Notes: a model not told the origin generated them from the sequence alone. Counted from the first letter of the stretch, positions 1 to 9,155 are shown. The stretch is DNA of 64,000 nt from Sphingomonas sp. Leaf67 (GCF_001421965.1 NZ_LMLP01000019.1:62001-126000), one strand, 5' to 3'. Translations and numbers: made by a program.

Positions 1-79
1 TGGACGACGGGGATCACGCGGCACAGATAAGATGCCGTTGGTCCTCGCAAAAGCGGCACGGTGCCGATAGGAAGCGGCG

Positions 80-559
80 ATGGACAAGACCACCCTCCCC
101 TATCGCCCCTGCGCCGGCGTCATGCTGCTGAACCGCGACGGCCGGGTGTTCGTCGGCCAGCGGCTCGATTCGACGCTGGAGGCATGGCAGATGCCGCAGG
201 GCGGGATCGACGAGGGCGAGGAACCGGTCGATGCGGCGGTCCGCGAACTGCGCGAGGAAACCGGGGTCCTGCCCGACAAGGTCCGGCTGATCGCCGAGGC
301 GCCGGGCGAATTCCTCTACGACCTGCCCGACGACATGATCGGCAGGATCTGGAAGGGGAAATGGCGCGGGCAGCGGCAACGCTGGTTCCTGTTCGCGTTC
401 GAGGGCGAGGATGCCGATATCGACATCGAGACCCCCGAACCCGAATTTCGCGCATGGCGCTGGGCCGAGCCGGCCGACCTGCCGACGATGATCGTGCCGT
501 TCAAGAAGACGCTGTACGAACAGGTGCTGGCGGCGTTTGCGGATCACCTGCATCGGTGA
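80..559 (+). CDS. rppH: RNA pyrophosphohydrolase (Nudix)
   Basis: The 159-residue protein matches RppH, which removes pyrophosphate from the 5' triphosphate end of mRNA and so starts RNase E decay. A complete Nudix box (G-x5-E-x7-REUxEExGU) is visible at residues 41-63 (G41, E47, R55, E56, E59, E60). The tryptophan-rich C-terminal half and the length are normal for the alphaproteobacterial family. AGGAAG lies five bases before the ATG and fixes the start. Ap4A hydrolase is the older name for the same family. Only 79 bases precede it; a TAA at 28-30 may end an upstream gene, but too little is visible to call one. Confidence 0.95.
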   Translation: MDKTTLPYRPCAGVMLLNRDGRVFVGQRLDSTLEAWQMPQGGIDEGEEPVDAAVRELREETGVLPDKVRLIAEAPGEFLYDLPDDMIGRIWKGKWRGQRQRWFLFAFEGEDADIDIETPEPEFRAWRWAEPADLPTMIVPFKKTLYEQVLAAFADHLHR

Positions 560-620
560 AGCGCGCGAAAGTCGGGGTGAATGGTTCAGCCCGACGACAG
601 GCAATCGGCTATAGCGGGTG

Positions 621-1520
621 ATGATGCCCAATCCCGCGCTCCTCCTGCCGCTTGGCCTATACTTTGCGGAACCGCCGCCGGAACCCGATCTGCCGATCGA
701 AATCCGGACGATGCTGGAAGAGGCGATGGCGTCGGGCAACGACAACGATGTCGCGACGATCGTCCGCTATGCGCGTAAGGCCGCGCCGAAACATTCGCAG
801 AAGATCGCCGATCTGGCATCGCATTATACATTCGAACGCACCGAAAAGACCGAGAAGCGGCTGCGCACCGCGTCGTTCGGCGCGCTGGTGAAGGGGCGTG
901 CGGAAGTCGGCGGCTGGATCAACAGCGGCAATTCGGACAGTCTGGGCGTCACCGCCGTGCTCGACCTCTCGCGCGAAGGCTATCGCTGGCGACACAAGCT
1001 GAAATTACAGGCAGATTATCAGGAAAATAACGGGATTCCGACGCGCGAACATTATCTCGGCGCATTCGAACCCAACTACAAAGTTGACGACCGCCTGTAT
1101 ATCTATGGCGCGGCGCAGTATGAGTCGGACAAGTTCTTCGGCTATTACGATCGATATTCGGCGTCGAGCGGTGCGGGCTACACCGTCGTCGCACGCGGAC
1201 CGGTCACGCTCGACCTCGAACTCGGCCCGGCATTCCGGCATACCTCTTTCACGACCGGCGATGTCGAGCGCAATCTGGCGGCGCGTGGCTCGGTCGATTT
1301 CGACTGGCGGATGACGCCCGCGCTGACGCTGCGGCAGGATACGTCCGCCTATGTGCAGGCTGCGAACAGCACCGTCACGAGCCTGACGGCGGTCGATGCC
1401 AAGCTGCTGGGTCCGCTGTCGGCGCGGCTGTCGTACAACGTCCAGTATGAAAGCCGCCCGCCGGTGGGACGCATCAACACCGACACGACCGGGCGTGCCT
1501 CCCTGGTCTATGCTTTCTGA
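621..1520 (+). CDS. DUF481 family outer-membrane protein
   Basis: The 299-residue protein has a short hydrophobic N-terminus (ALLLPLGLYF), a charged helical stretch to about residue 95, then alternating beta-strand segments ending in a C-terminal phenylalanine, as in outer-membrane barrels. The barrel part (AEVGGWINSGNSDS onward) is typical of DUF481, the family of the YdiY salt-induced outer-membrane protein; its biochemical role is not established. GTG at 618, ATG at 621 and ATG at 624 are all possible starts. The hydrophobic N-terminus is not a textbook signal peptide, so export is inferred from the barrel rather than seen. Confidence 0.75.
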   Translation: MMPNPALLLPLGLYFAEPPPEPDLPIEIRTMLEEAMASGNDNDVATIVRYARKAAPKHSQKIADLASHYTFERTEKTEKRLRTASFGALVKGRAEVGGWINSGNSDSLGVTAVLDLSREGYRWRHKLKLQADYQENNGIPTREHYLGAFEPNYKVDDRLYIYGAAQYESDKFFGYYDRYSASSGAGYTVVARGPVTLDLELGPAFRHTSFTTGDVERNLAARGSVDFDWRMTPALTLRQDTSAYVQAANSTVTSLTAVDAKLLGPLSARLSYNVQYESRPPVGRINTDTTGRASLVYAF

Positions 1521-1547
1521 ACGCATCGATCCCGGTTACACCGGGGC

Positions 1548-2753
1548 ATGGATCGGACGTATGAAGAAGCCGGATTGAGGGACATGATCGACGGCGCGGC
1601 GATGCTGCCGCAGGTCGAACGATGGGTCGCGGTCAACAGCGGCACCCGCAACCTTCGCGGACTGGCGACGATGGCCGGGCTGCTCGCCGACGATTTCAGC
1701 GCCCTGCCCGGCGCGATCGAGATGGTCGACCCCGAGCCGGTCGAAACGGTCGACAGCGACGGGCAGGTGTGCGCGATCGACCATGGCCGCCACCTGTTGC
1801 TGCGCGTGCGGCCGGATGCGCCGCTGCGGATGTTGTTCACCGGGCATATGGACACGGTCTATGACGTGGATCACGCGTTTCAGACCGCGCGCTATCTGCC
1901 CGATGGCGCGCTGAACGGTCCGGGGGCCGCCGATATGAAGGGCGGATTGTCGGTGATGTTCACCGCGTTGAAGGCGGTCGAGGCGGCGGGGATCGGCGAT
2001 CGCTTCGGCTATGACGTGGTCATCAATTCCGATGAGGAAACCGGCTCGTTCGCCTCTGCCCGGCTGATCGAGACGATGGCGGCGGGCAAGGTCGCGGCCT
2101 TTACCTACGAACCCGCTCTCCCCGACGGGACGCTGGCGGGCGCGCGGGGCGGGACCGGCAATTTCTCGATCGTGGTCAGCGGGCGCAGCGCCCATGCCGG
2201 ACGCAACCCCGAGGAGGGCCGCAATGCCATCGTCGCCGCCGCCGATATCGCGCTGCGGCTGAATACGGTGAAAGGGCCGCGGCTGGCGGTCAATCCGGCG
2301 CGGATCGAGGGCGGCGGGCCGAACAATGTCGTGCCCGACCATGCGGTGCTGCGCGTCAATTTCCGGCCGCATGGGACAGACGAGATCGCTCGCGCCCGGT
2401 CGCAGATCGATGCAATCGCGACGGCGGTGGCGGCCAGCCACGATGTCGGGGTCGCGGTGCACGGCAGCTTCAACCGCCCGCCCAAGCCGATCGATGCCGG
2501 TGCCGCGAAGCTGTTCGCGCTGGTACAGGCGGTCGGCGGCGACCTGTCGATCCCGATCGGCTGGCGCGATACCGGCGGGGTGTGCGACGGCAACAACATC
2601 GCCGCGCAGGGCGTGCCGGTGATCGACACGATGGGGGTGCGCGGCGGCGCGATCCATTCCCAGCAAGAATATATGATCGTCGACAGCCTGGCCGAACGTG
2701 CCGCGCTGTCGGCGATCGCCATCTCGCGTATCGTGGCACAGGGGGGATTGTGA
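1548..2753 (+). CDS. M20-family zinc hydrolase of the arginine succinyltransferase unit
   Basis: A 401-residue M20 metallopeptidase of the carboxypeptidase G2 / ArgE / DapE class. The zinc site is visible: H100 and D102 in HMDTV, D129 in GAADMKGG, the DEETGS acidic pair at 163-164, and H370 near the C-terminus. Substrates of such enzymes are N-acyl amino acids or dipeptides. The stop overlaps the GTG start of astA in a GTGA junction, so the two are co-transcribed. Because astE is not seen here while astA and astB follow directly, this enzyme may cleave succinylglutamate; that is inference. A second ATG at 1584 is a possible later start. Confidence 0.85.
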   Translation: MDRTYEEAGLRDMIDGAAMLPQVERWVAVNSGTRNLRGLATMAGLLADDFSALPGAIEMVDPEPVETVDSDGQVCAIDHGRHLLLRVRPDAPLRMLFTGHMDTVYDVDHAFQTARYLPDGALNGPGAADMKGGLSVMFTALKAVEAAGIGDRFGYDVVINSDEETGSFASARLIETMAAGKVAAFTYEPALPDGTLAGARGGTGNFSIVVSGRSAHAGRNPEEGRNAIVAAADIALRLNTVKGPRLAVNPARIEGGGPNNVVPDHAVLRVNFRPHGTDEIARARSQIDAIATAVAASHDVGVAVHGSFNRPPKPIDAGAAKLFALVQAVGGDLSIPIGWRDTGGVCDGNNIAAQGVPVIDTMGVRGGAIHSQQEYMIVDSLAERAALSAIAISRIVAQGGL

Positions 2754-3763
2754 CGTTTCGTATCCGCGCAGCACGTGAAGACGACCTGAAATATCTCTAT
2801 GAGATGGCCAAGCTGACCGGGGGCGGTTTCACCAACCTGCCGCCCGATCGCAGCGCGCTGCTGACCCGGCTGGAGCGCAGCGCCGTCGCCTTCACGCATG
2901 ACGAGGATACGCCGCGCGACGAGGTGTTCGTGCTGGTGCTGGAGAATATCGACACCGGCGAAGTACGCGGGACGTGTCAGGTGTTCACCAAGGTCGGCCA
3001 GCGCTGGCCCTTCTATTCCTATCGTGTCGCGACGCTGACCAAGCATAGCGAGGCGCTGGGACGGACGTTCCGGGCCGACATCCTCAATCTGGTCAACGAT
3101 CTGGAGGGAGCGAGCGAGGTCGGCGGGCTGTTCCTGCATCCCGGCGAACGGGCCGGCGGGCTGGGGCTGTTGCTCGCGCGGTCGCGCTACCTGTTCATCG
3201 GGCGGCACCGCGGGCGTTTTGCCGACCGGGTGCTGGCCGAATTGCGCGGGATCATCGACGAGGCGGGTGGATCGCCGTTCTGGGACGGGGTCGCCGGGCG
3301 CTTCTTCGGCATGACCTTTCAGGATGCCGACCAGTTCAACGCGATCCATGGCAACCAGTTCATCGCCGATCTGATGCCGCGCCATCCGGTCTATATCGCG
3401 ATGCTGCCCGACGCGGCGCGCGCCGTCATCGGCCTGCCCCATCCGACCGGGCGGGCGGCGATGCGGATGCTGGAGAATGAAGGCTTCGCGTACGAGAATT
3501 ACGTCGACATCTTCGACGGCGGGCCGACCATGACCGCACGCACCGACCAGATCATGACGATCCGCAACCGGCGCGAGGGCAAGGTCGTGGCGATCGACGA
3601 TCGCGGCGGCAGGCCGTCGTTGCTGTCGACCGGGCGGCTGTCGGATTTCCGAGCCTGTCTGGGCGAGGTGACGGTCCGCGACGACGGCATCGCGATCGAT
3701 GCGGAGGCGGCACGCGCGCTGGGTGTCGTGGTCGGCGACACGCTATGTCATGTGGGGCGGTGA
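2750..3763 (+). CDS. astA: Arginine N-succinyltransferase
   Basis: AstA transfers succinyl from succinyl-CoA to the alpha-amino group of L-arginine, the first step of the AST arginine catabolic pathway. The 337-residue protein has the family's GNAT-like fold and conserved stretches such as LHPGERAGGLGLLLARSR, FADRVLAELRG and SPFWDGVAGRFFGM. The start is the GTG at 2750, which overlaps the stop of the M20 gene by four bases; the preceding in-frame residues are not family-like. astB follows after two bases. Length is normal. Confidence 0.93.
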   Translation: MTFRIRAAREDDLKYLYEMAKLTGGGFTNLPPDRSALLTRLERSAVAFTHDEDTPRDEVFVLVLENIDTGEVRGTCQVFTKVGQRWPFYSYRVATLTKHSEALGRTFRADILNLVNDLEGASEVGGLFLHPGERAGGLGLLLARSRYLFIGRHRGRFADRVLAELRGIIDEAGGSPFWDGVAGRFFGMTFQDADQFNAIHGNQFIADLMPRHPVYIAMLPDAARAVIGLPHPTGRAAMRMLENEGFAYENYVDIFDGGPTMTARTDQIMTIRNRREGKVVAIDDRGGRPSLLSTGRLSDFRACLGEVTVRDDGIAIDAEAARALGVVVGDTLCHVGR

Positions 3764-3765
3764 CG

Positions 3766-5019
3766 ATGGTGCGGGAAATCAATTTCGACGGGATCATCGG
3801 TCCCAGCCATAACTATGCGGGGCTGAGCCACGGCAATCTGGCGGCGACGCGCAATGCCGGCGAGGTGTCACGCCCGCGCATGGCGGCGTTGCAGGGGATC
3901 GCCAAGATGCGCGCGAACCTCGCGCTGGGGCTGACGCAGGGCATCCTGCTGCCGCATCCGCGACCGGACACGCGCTGGCTGGCGCGGCTGGCGACCGATT
4001 ATGCGGGCGCGGCAGCGCATGTGCGGGCGCAGGCGTTGTCGGCCTCGGCGATGTGGGCGGCCAACGCCGCAACCGTCTCCCCTGCGGCCGATACTGGGGA
4101 CGGCCGCTGTCACCTGACCGTCGCCAATCTGGTGACGATGCCGCATCGCAGCCATGAATGGCCGGCGACGCTCAAGCAACTGGAACTGGCCTTCGCCGAT
4201 GCGGCCTTTGCCGTGCACGGGCCGGTGACTGCGCCATTCGGCGACGAAGGGGCGGCGAACCATATGCGGCTCTGCGAGGCGCATGGGACGGCGGGGGTCG
4301 AGGTGTTCGTCTATGGCGTGAGCGGCGGCCCCTTCCCCGCGCGCCAGCATCGCGAGGCGTGCGAGACGGTCGCGCGGGCGCATCGGCTCGACCCGGCCCG
4401 CACCCTCTTCGTGCGGCAGTCGGACGCGGCGATCGCGGCCGGGGCGTTTCACAATGACGTCGTCGCGGTCGCCAACGAACGCGTGCTGTTCGCGCATGAA
4501 CAGGCGTTCCACGACAGTGACGGGTTCTTCGCCGATCTGCGCGCGGCGATGCCGTCGGTCGAGATCGTCGAGGTACCCGCCGATCGCGTCAGCCTTGCCG
4601 ATGCGATCGCTTCCTATTTGTTCAATGCGCAGCTGGTGACGCTGGCCGATGGCGGCATGGCGCTGATCCTGCCGGCCGAGGCGCAGGCGAACGTGCCGGT
4701 ATGGACGTGGTTGCAGGAGATGGTCGCGGGTAATGGCCCGATCCGGCGGCTCGAGGTCGTCGACGTCCGCGAATCGATGGCCAATGGCGGTGGCCCGGCC
4801 TGCCTGCGGCTGCGCGTGGTGGCCGATCCGGCGACGATCGACCCGCGGTTTCTGGTCGACGGAGCCACGCTCGACCGGATCGCGGCGGTGGTCGAGGCGC
4901 ATTGGCCCGAGCGGATCGCGCCGGCCGACATCGGCGATCCGGCGCTGATCGATCGGATCGTCGCGGCACGGCGGGCGTTGCTCGAAACGCTCGACCTTGT
5001 CGGGTTAATTGACAATTAA
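3766..5019 (+). CDS. astB: N-succinylarginine dihydrolase
   Basis: AstB hydrolyses N2-succinylarginine to succinylornithine, CO2 and two ammonia. The 417-residue protein opens with REINFDGIIGPSHNYAGLS, the usual AstB N-terminus, which selects the ATG at 3766 over the upstream in-frame ATG at 3745 inside astA. GAFHNDVV carries a conserved His and GGGPACLRLRVV near the C-terminus carries the catalytic Cys of this amidinotransferase-fold family. It lies two bases after astA. The later steps (astC, astD, astE) are not in this window. Confidence 0.95.
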   Translation: MVREINFDGIIGPSHNYAGLSHGNLAATRNAGEVSRPRMAALQGIAKMRANLALGLTQGILLPHPRPDTRWLARLATDYAGAAAHVRAQALSASAMWAANAATVSPAADTGDGRCHLTVANLVTMPHRSHEWPATLKQLELAFADAAFAVHGPVTAPFGDEGAANHMRLCEAHGTAGVEVFVYGVSGGPFPARQHREACETVARAHRLDPARTLFVRQSDAAIAAGAFHNDVVAVANERVLFAHEQAFHDSDGFFADLRAAMPSVEIVEVPADRVSLADAIASYLFNAQLVTLADGGMALILPAEAQANVPVWTWLQEMVAGNGPIRRLEVVDVRESMANGGGPACLRLRVVADPATIDPRFLVDGATLDRIAAVVEAHWPERIAPADIGDPALIDRIVAARRALLETLDLVGLIDN

Positions 5020-5020
5020 C
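5004..5020. repeat. AT-rich perfect palindrome at the astB stop codon
   Basis: GTTAATTG-A-CAATTAAC is a perfect 8-1-8 inverted repeat covering the last codons and TAA stop of astB. It is strikingly AT-rich in a GC-rich genome and about 65 bases before the next start codon. It has the look of a dimeric-repressor operator. It contains TTGACA, but no matching -10 hexamer is found 16-18 bases downstream. Confidence 0.45.
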
Positions 5021-5085
5021 TACGTGCGACCGTCCGAACCTCGCGGAAAACCGTCGGTGGTACGTATGTTGCGTATGGTGCCGCC

Positions 5086-5307
5086 ATGCTGACCCGACTG
5101 AAGAACCTGTTCACGATCAAGTCGAAGTTCGAGGCGTTCCTCGTCATCTATGGCCTTGCCGTCGGCGCAGTGGAGCGCGGGTTTCATTATCTGCAGCTAT
5201 ATCCGGGGATCGCGGGAAAGCTAATGTTCGCGGTCTGCCCGATCGCGGTATTCATGGCGGGCACGCGCATTATCGATTCGATCGACGCGGAGCGCGCGGC
5301 ACGCTAG
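5086..5307 (+). CDS. Small two-helix membrane protein of unknown function
   Basis: A 73-residue protein with a basic N-terminus (RLKNLFTIKSK) and two hydrophobic segments, about residues 17-35 (AFLVIYGLAVGAVERG) and 44-61 (KLMFAVCPIAVFMAGTR), then a charged tail. It fits a small inner-membrane protein. It sits 66 bases after astB and eight bases before the methyltransferase gene, so it may share a transcript with the latter. No function is recognised. Confidence 0.7.
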   Translation: MLTRLKNLFTIKSKFEAFLVIYGLAVGAVERGFHYLQLYPGIAGKLMFAVCPIAVFMAGTRIIDSIDAERAAR

Positions 5308-5315
5308 GCGAAACC

Positions 5316-6113
5316 ATGCCTCGCGAGATTACCGCTTTTTCGAACCCGATGGTGAAGGCCGCGCGCAACCTGCGCGAGAAACGCCATCGCCGGGACCAGC
5401 GCCGCTTTCTGGCCGAGGGTCTGCGCATCCTGACCGAGGCGCGCGAGACTGGCTGGCTTCCCGCCGAACTGTATTTCGCCAGCAGCGAGCAGCATCCGTT
5501 GTTGCAGGTGCTGATCGAGGAGACCGAGGCGTCGGGGGGCACCGCGATCGCGACCACGGTCGACATCCTGTCGAAGCTGTCGGGCAAGGACAATCCGGGG
5601 TCGGTAGTCGGCGTCTATGACGAATTCTCGACCGAGCTTTCGGGCATCGACCGGCGCAACGCCTCACTGTGGCTCGTCGCCGAACGGCTGCGCGATCCCG
5701 GCAATCTGGGGACGATCCTGCGCACCGCCGATGCGACCGGTGCCGGCGGACTGATCCTGATCGACGAATGCGTCGACCCGTTTTCGGTCGAGGCGGTGCG
5801 GGCGAGCATGGGGGCGATCTTCACCGTCGCCGTGGCGCGGGCCGACTGGGCGACGTTCCAGAGCTGGCTGCGCCGTGGTCCGGGGACGCTGGTCGGCCTC
5901 AGCCTCGATACCGAACAGGATTATCGCGCGGCGACCTATCCCGACCCGACGTTCCTGCTGACCGGGAACGAAGCGCAGGGAATGCCCGACCATATGGCCG
6001 CCGAATGCGACCTGCTGGTCAAGCTCCCGATGCTGGGCAAGGCCGACAGCCTGAATGCGGCGGTGGCGACGGCGGTGATGGCGTACACCGTGCTGGGGCA
6101 GCACCGCCCCTGA
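5316..6113 (+). CDS. TrmH/SpoU-family RNA 2'-O-methyltransferase
   Basis: A 265-residue SPOUT methyltransferase that would use S-adenosylmethionine to methylate a ribose 2'-OH in rRNA or tRNA. The N-terminal 100 residues are a substrate-binding domain (NPMVKAARNLREKRHR). The three SpoU motifs follow: RDPGNLGTILRTADATGAGG, LTGNEAQGMP and LPMLGKADSLNAAVA, which build the knotted SAM site. Length is typical of the RlmB/TsnR-like branch. The exact target nucleotide cannot be read from sequence. It starts eight bases after the small membrane protein. Confidence 0.9.
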   Translation: MPREITAFSNPMVKAARNLREKRHRRDQRRFLAEGLRILTEARETGWLPAELYFASSEQHPLLQVLIEETEASGGTAIATTVDILSKLSGKDNPGSVVGVYDEFSTELSGIDRRNASLWLVAERLRDPGNLGTILRTADATGAGGLILIDECVDPFSVEAVRASMGAIFTVAVARADWATFQSWLRRGPGTLVGLSLDTEQDYRAATYPDPTFLLTGNEAQGMPDHMAAECDLLVKLPMLGKADSLNAAVATAVMAYTVLGQHRP

Positions 6114-6144
6114 ACCTTTCGGGCGGGGTACGCATTCAGCGGGG

Positions 6145-7089
6145 ATGACCCGTCCGACCTTCGCCGCCCTGCCCGCCGCCGACCTCGACACGCTCGACCG
6201 ATCCAGCATCGTGCTGTTCGGCGCGAGGGAGGCGACGCCCTATGACGATGGCGAGCCGAGCCATTCGGCCGACGCGCCTACCGCGATCCGGGCGGCGTCG
6301 CAGGGGTTTGCGCGGCAATTGTCGCAGATCGATTTCGACCTCGGCTTCACCCCGTTTCCCGACCAAGCCGATGCGCGCGGCGTCGTCGATCTCGGCGACG
6401 TCGATACCCGGCCCGAGGATGCAGCGGGCAATCGCGAGCGGATCGAGACGACGACGCGTGCGGTGCTGGCGGCGGGCGCGGTGCCGATCGTGCTGGGCGG
6501 CGACGATTCGGTGCCGATCCCGTTCGCGGCGGGCTTTGCCGATCACGGGCCGCTGACCGTCGTGCAGATCGACGCGCATGTTGATTGGGGCGACGATATC
6601 CGGGGGCAGACGCTCGGTTATGGATCGCCGATGCGGCGGCTGGCGGAGATGCCGCATGTCACGGGCATGGTGCAGGTCGGCGTACGCGGTCTGGGCAGCG
6701 GCGGCGCGTGGCAGATCGAGGATGCGCGGGGCTGGGGCAGCCGGATCGTCACCGCCTATGACCTGATCCGCGGCGGGATCGATGCGGCGATCGACGCGGT
6801 GCCGGCGGGCGGGCGGTATCTGGTCGCGATCGATTGCGACGGAATCGATCCGGCGGTGTTCCCGGCCGTGGCGATGCCGACACCTGGCGGGTTGCGCTAC
6901 GAAGCGGTCATCCTGCTGTTGCGGGCGCTCGCCGAAAAGGGCGAGATCGCCGGGCTGGTGCTGGCGGAATATGTCCCGGCGCGGGACGACCCGCACCGGC
7001 TCTGCGCGATGATGGCGGCGCGGATCGTCGCGGTGACGATGGGACTGGTGCTGGGCGACGACGGTCAGACGCCGCCGCGACCGGTTTGA
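6145..7089 (+). CDS. Arginase/agmatinase-family ureohydrolase with a variant metal motif
   Basis: The 314-residue protein has the ureohydrolase fold. DAHVDW (143-148) and DCDGIDP (230-236) supply most of the usual Mn ligands, but the first motif is GGDDS (118-122) where the family normally has GGDHS, so one metal-ligand His is replaced by Asp121. It also lacks the agmatinase substrate loop that I would recognise. Arginase, agmatinase, guanidinobutyrase and guanidinopropionase all share this fold, so the substrate is open. Its position three genes after astAB hints at guanidino-compound metabolism; this is inference. It converges on rmuC with five bases between stops. Confidence 0.8.
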   Translation: MTRPTFAALPAADLDTLDRSSIVLFGAREATPYDDGEPSHSADAPTAIRAASQGFARQLSQIDFDLGFTPFPDQADARGVVDLGDVDTRPEDAAGNRERIETTTRAVLAAGAVPIVLGGDDSVPIPFAAGFADHGPLTVVQIDAHVDWGDDIRGQTLGYGSPMRRLAEMPHVTGMVQVGVRGLGSGGAWQIEDARGWGSRIVTAYDLIRGGIDAAIDAVPAGGRYLVAIDCDGIDPAVFPAVAMPTPGGLRYEAVILLLRALAEKGEIAGLVLAEYVPARDDPHRLCAMMAARIVAVTMGLVLGDDGQTPPRPV

Positions 7090-7094
7090 CGCAG

Positions 7095-8519
7095 TTACTC
7101 CGCCGCGGTCTCGTGCGGCTCGCTGCGCTCTTCGACCGCTTCCTCGGCCTGTGCGATCGCCACGGCCAGCTTCGTCAGCGGACGCGGCGATTGCTCGACG
7201 ACCGGGAGCGGATCGATCGACTTGCCGCCGGTGTCGATGTTGAGCGTCTCGAACCGCTTGGCCGAGGTCATCACCTGCGATTCGAGGCTGCCGACGAACG
7301 CGTTATAGGCAGTGTTCGCGCCCTCCAGATTCTTGCCGAGCTTCGCGACGTGATCGCCCATCTTCGCCAGACGGGCGTGAAGTTCGCGGCCGAGCTGGCC
7401 GATCTGCCGCGCCTCGCCCGCCAGCTTTTCCTGCCGCCAGACCGCCGCGACGGTGCGGGCAATGGCGATCAGATTGGTCGGCGTTGCAATCAGCACGCGG
7501 CGGTCGAAGGCATAGTCCCACAGGTCGGGCGCATGTTCGAGCGCGGCGGCAAGGAAATGCTCGCCCGGCACGAACATCACGACATAGTCGGGCGTATCCT
7601 CGAACTGCGACTGGTAGCTCTTGGCCCCCAGCGCGTTGACGTGGTTCTTCATCGACGCGACGTGCGCGGTCATGAAGGCGGCGCGCTCGACCTCGTCGAC
7701 CGCACCATGCGCGTCCTGATAGGCGTTGAGCGAGACCTTGGCGTCGATGACCAGGCTCTTGCCGCCGGGTACCTTGACGATCGCGTCGGGGCGCAGCCGC
7801 CCGTCGCCGTGATCGACCGAAACCTCCATCTGGAAATCGGTATGTTCGGCAAGCCCGCAGGTTTCGAGCACGTTGCGCAGCTGCTGTTCGCCCCAGCGGC
7901 CGCGGGCCTTCGGCGCGGAACGGAGCGCGTTGACCAGCTTGGCCGCTTCGCTCTTCACCGATTCCTGACCGATACGCATCGCGTCCATCAGGCCCTTGAG
8001 CGTGCCATAGGCTTCCTGCCGCTCGCTCTCGACCTTGCCGATGCTGGCTTCGTAGCGTTTCAGCGTCGCCTCGACCGGGGCCAGCAGCGCCTTCAGCTTC
8101 ATCTCGTTGGTGTCGCCCGCCTGCGCGAAGCGTTCCTGTGCGCGGTGCAGGAAGGATTTCTGGGCACCGTCGAGCATGACCTGCGCGGTTTCGCGGAACT
8201 GCGATGCCATCGCCTCGCGCGCGTCCTTGAACTCGGCCAGCCGTTCCTCGAACGCCGCGGCATTGGCTTTGAGCGCAGCGTGGTCGAGCCGCAATGCATC
8301 CCGATCGGCGCGGAGTTCGATCAGCTCCTCGCGCAGCGTCGGCACTTCCTTCGCGCGTTCGCTGGCCAGCGCCAGATCGGCGATCGCCTGTTTGAAATCG
8401 CCCTCGCGCTTGTCGCGCTCCTCACGCAGCGACTGTACCTGTCGGCTGCCCATCAGCCAGCCGATCGCCAACCCCGCAAGCAGGACGGCGGCGACGATGA
8501 CGATGACGAGCGGGTCCAT
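7095..8519 (-). CDS. rmuC: RmuC-family DNA recombination protein
   Basis: The 474-residue protein has one N-terminal membrane helix (about residues 4-22, VIVIVAAVLLAGLAIGWLM), a long coiled coil to about residue 190, and then the RmuC nuclease-like domain with LRPDAIVKVPGG and LVIDAKVSLNAY, the PD-(D/E)xK-type core. RmuC limits DNA inversions in E. coli; its precise reaction is not settled. Length and layout are normal. It is the last gene of the minus-strand group recR-def-rmuC, with an 80-base gap to def. Confidence 0.92.
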   Translation of the reverse strand: MDPLVIVIVAAVLLAGLAIGWLMGSRQVQSLREERDKREGDFKQAIADLALASERAKEVPTLREELIELRADRDALRLDHAALKANAAAFEERLAEFKDAREAMASQFRETAQVMLDGAQKSFLHRAQERFAQAGDTNEMKLKALLAPVEATLKRYEASIGKVESERQEAYGTLKGLMDAMRIGQESVKSEAAKLVNALRSAPKARGRWGEQQLRNVLETCGLAEHTDFQMEVSVDHGDGRLRPDAIVKVPGGKSLVIDAKVSLNAYQDAHGAVDEVERAAFMTAHVASMKNHVNALGAKSYQSQFEDTPDYVVMFVPGEHFLAAALEHAPDLWDYAFDRRVLIATPTNLIAIARTVAAVWRQEKLAGEARQIGQLGRELHARLAKMGDHVAKLGKNLEGANTAYNAFVGSLESQVMTSAKRFETLNIDTGGKSIDPLPVVEQSPRPLTKLAVAIAQAEEAVEERSEPHETAAE

Positions 8520-8599
8520 GCGATACTCCGGGAGGAACGGACCCGGAACTTACCCGCGCCCCGCCTGCCGGACAAGGCGAACGGGGATCGGTTCGTCGC

Positions 8600-9124
8600 T
8601 TACGCCGCCTTGCGCGCCTTGTTCAGCTTCTTGATGACCATGTCGCGCTTCAGTCGCGACAGATGGTCGATGAACAGCACGCCGTTCAGGTGATCCATCT
8701 CGTGCTGGAGACAAGTGGCCATCAGCCCGTCGAGCCATTCGTCATGCTGGTCGCCCTTCTCATCCAGCCACGTCACGCGGCAGCGCGCCGGGCGGACGAC
8801 GTCGGCATATTGTTCGGGGATCGACAGGCAGCCTTCCTGATAGGTCGACAGCTCTTCCGACTCTTCCTCGATCACCGGGTTCACGAACGCCCTGGGTGCC
8901 TTGATCGGCTTGCCCTCTTCGTCTTCCTCGTCCTGCAGGTCGATGACCAGCACGCGCTTGGGCACCGCGACCTGGATCGCGGCGAGACCGATGCCGGGGG
9001 CGTCGTACATCGTCTCGAACATGTCGGCGATGAGCGTCTTTACCTCGTCGGTCACGGCCTCGACCGGTTCGGAGACGAGGCGGAGACGGGGATCGGGGAT
9101 TTCGATGATCGGAAGAATGGCCAT
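8600..9124 (-). CDS. def: Peptide deformylase
   Basis: Def removes the formyl group from the N-terminal methionine of new proteins. The 174-residue protein contains all three family motifs: GIGLAAIQV near residue 45, EGCLSIP with the metal-ligand Cys, and HEMDHL with two metal-ligand His and the catalytic Glu. Its partner fmt lies 680 bases away on the other strand, as is common. The ATG at 9124 is the obvious start. Confidence 0.97.
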   Translation of the reverse strand: MAILPIIEIPDPRLRLVSEPVEAVTDEVKTLIADMFETMYDAPGIGLAAIQVAVPKRVLVIDLQDEEDEEGKPIKAPRAFVNPVIEEESEELSTYQEGCLSIPEQYADVVRPARCRVTWLDEKGDQHDEWLDGLMATCLQHEMDHLNGVLFIDHLSRLKRDMVIKKLNKARKAA

Positions 9125-9155
9125 AGCGGCTAGCTAGGTAGCATATTTCCGGCGG

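Noticed and set aside
1..79. Possible end of an upstream gene (frame ending TAA at 28-30)
   Set aside because: Nine codons are not enough to identify a protein or even prove coding.
5009..5037. TTGACA in the palindrome at the astB end as a -35 box
   Set aside because: No -10-like hexamer lies 16-18 bases downstream.
6834..8693. Plus-strand 619-codon open frame opposite rmuC and def
   Set aside because: It is the antisense of two certain genes; composition is Arg/Leu/Asp-rich as in GC-rich shadows, with no domain or ribosome site.
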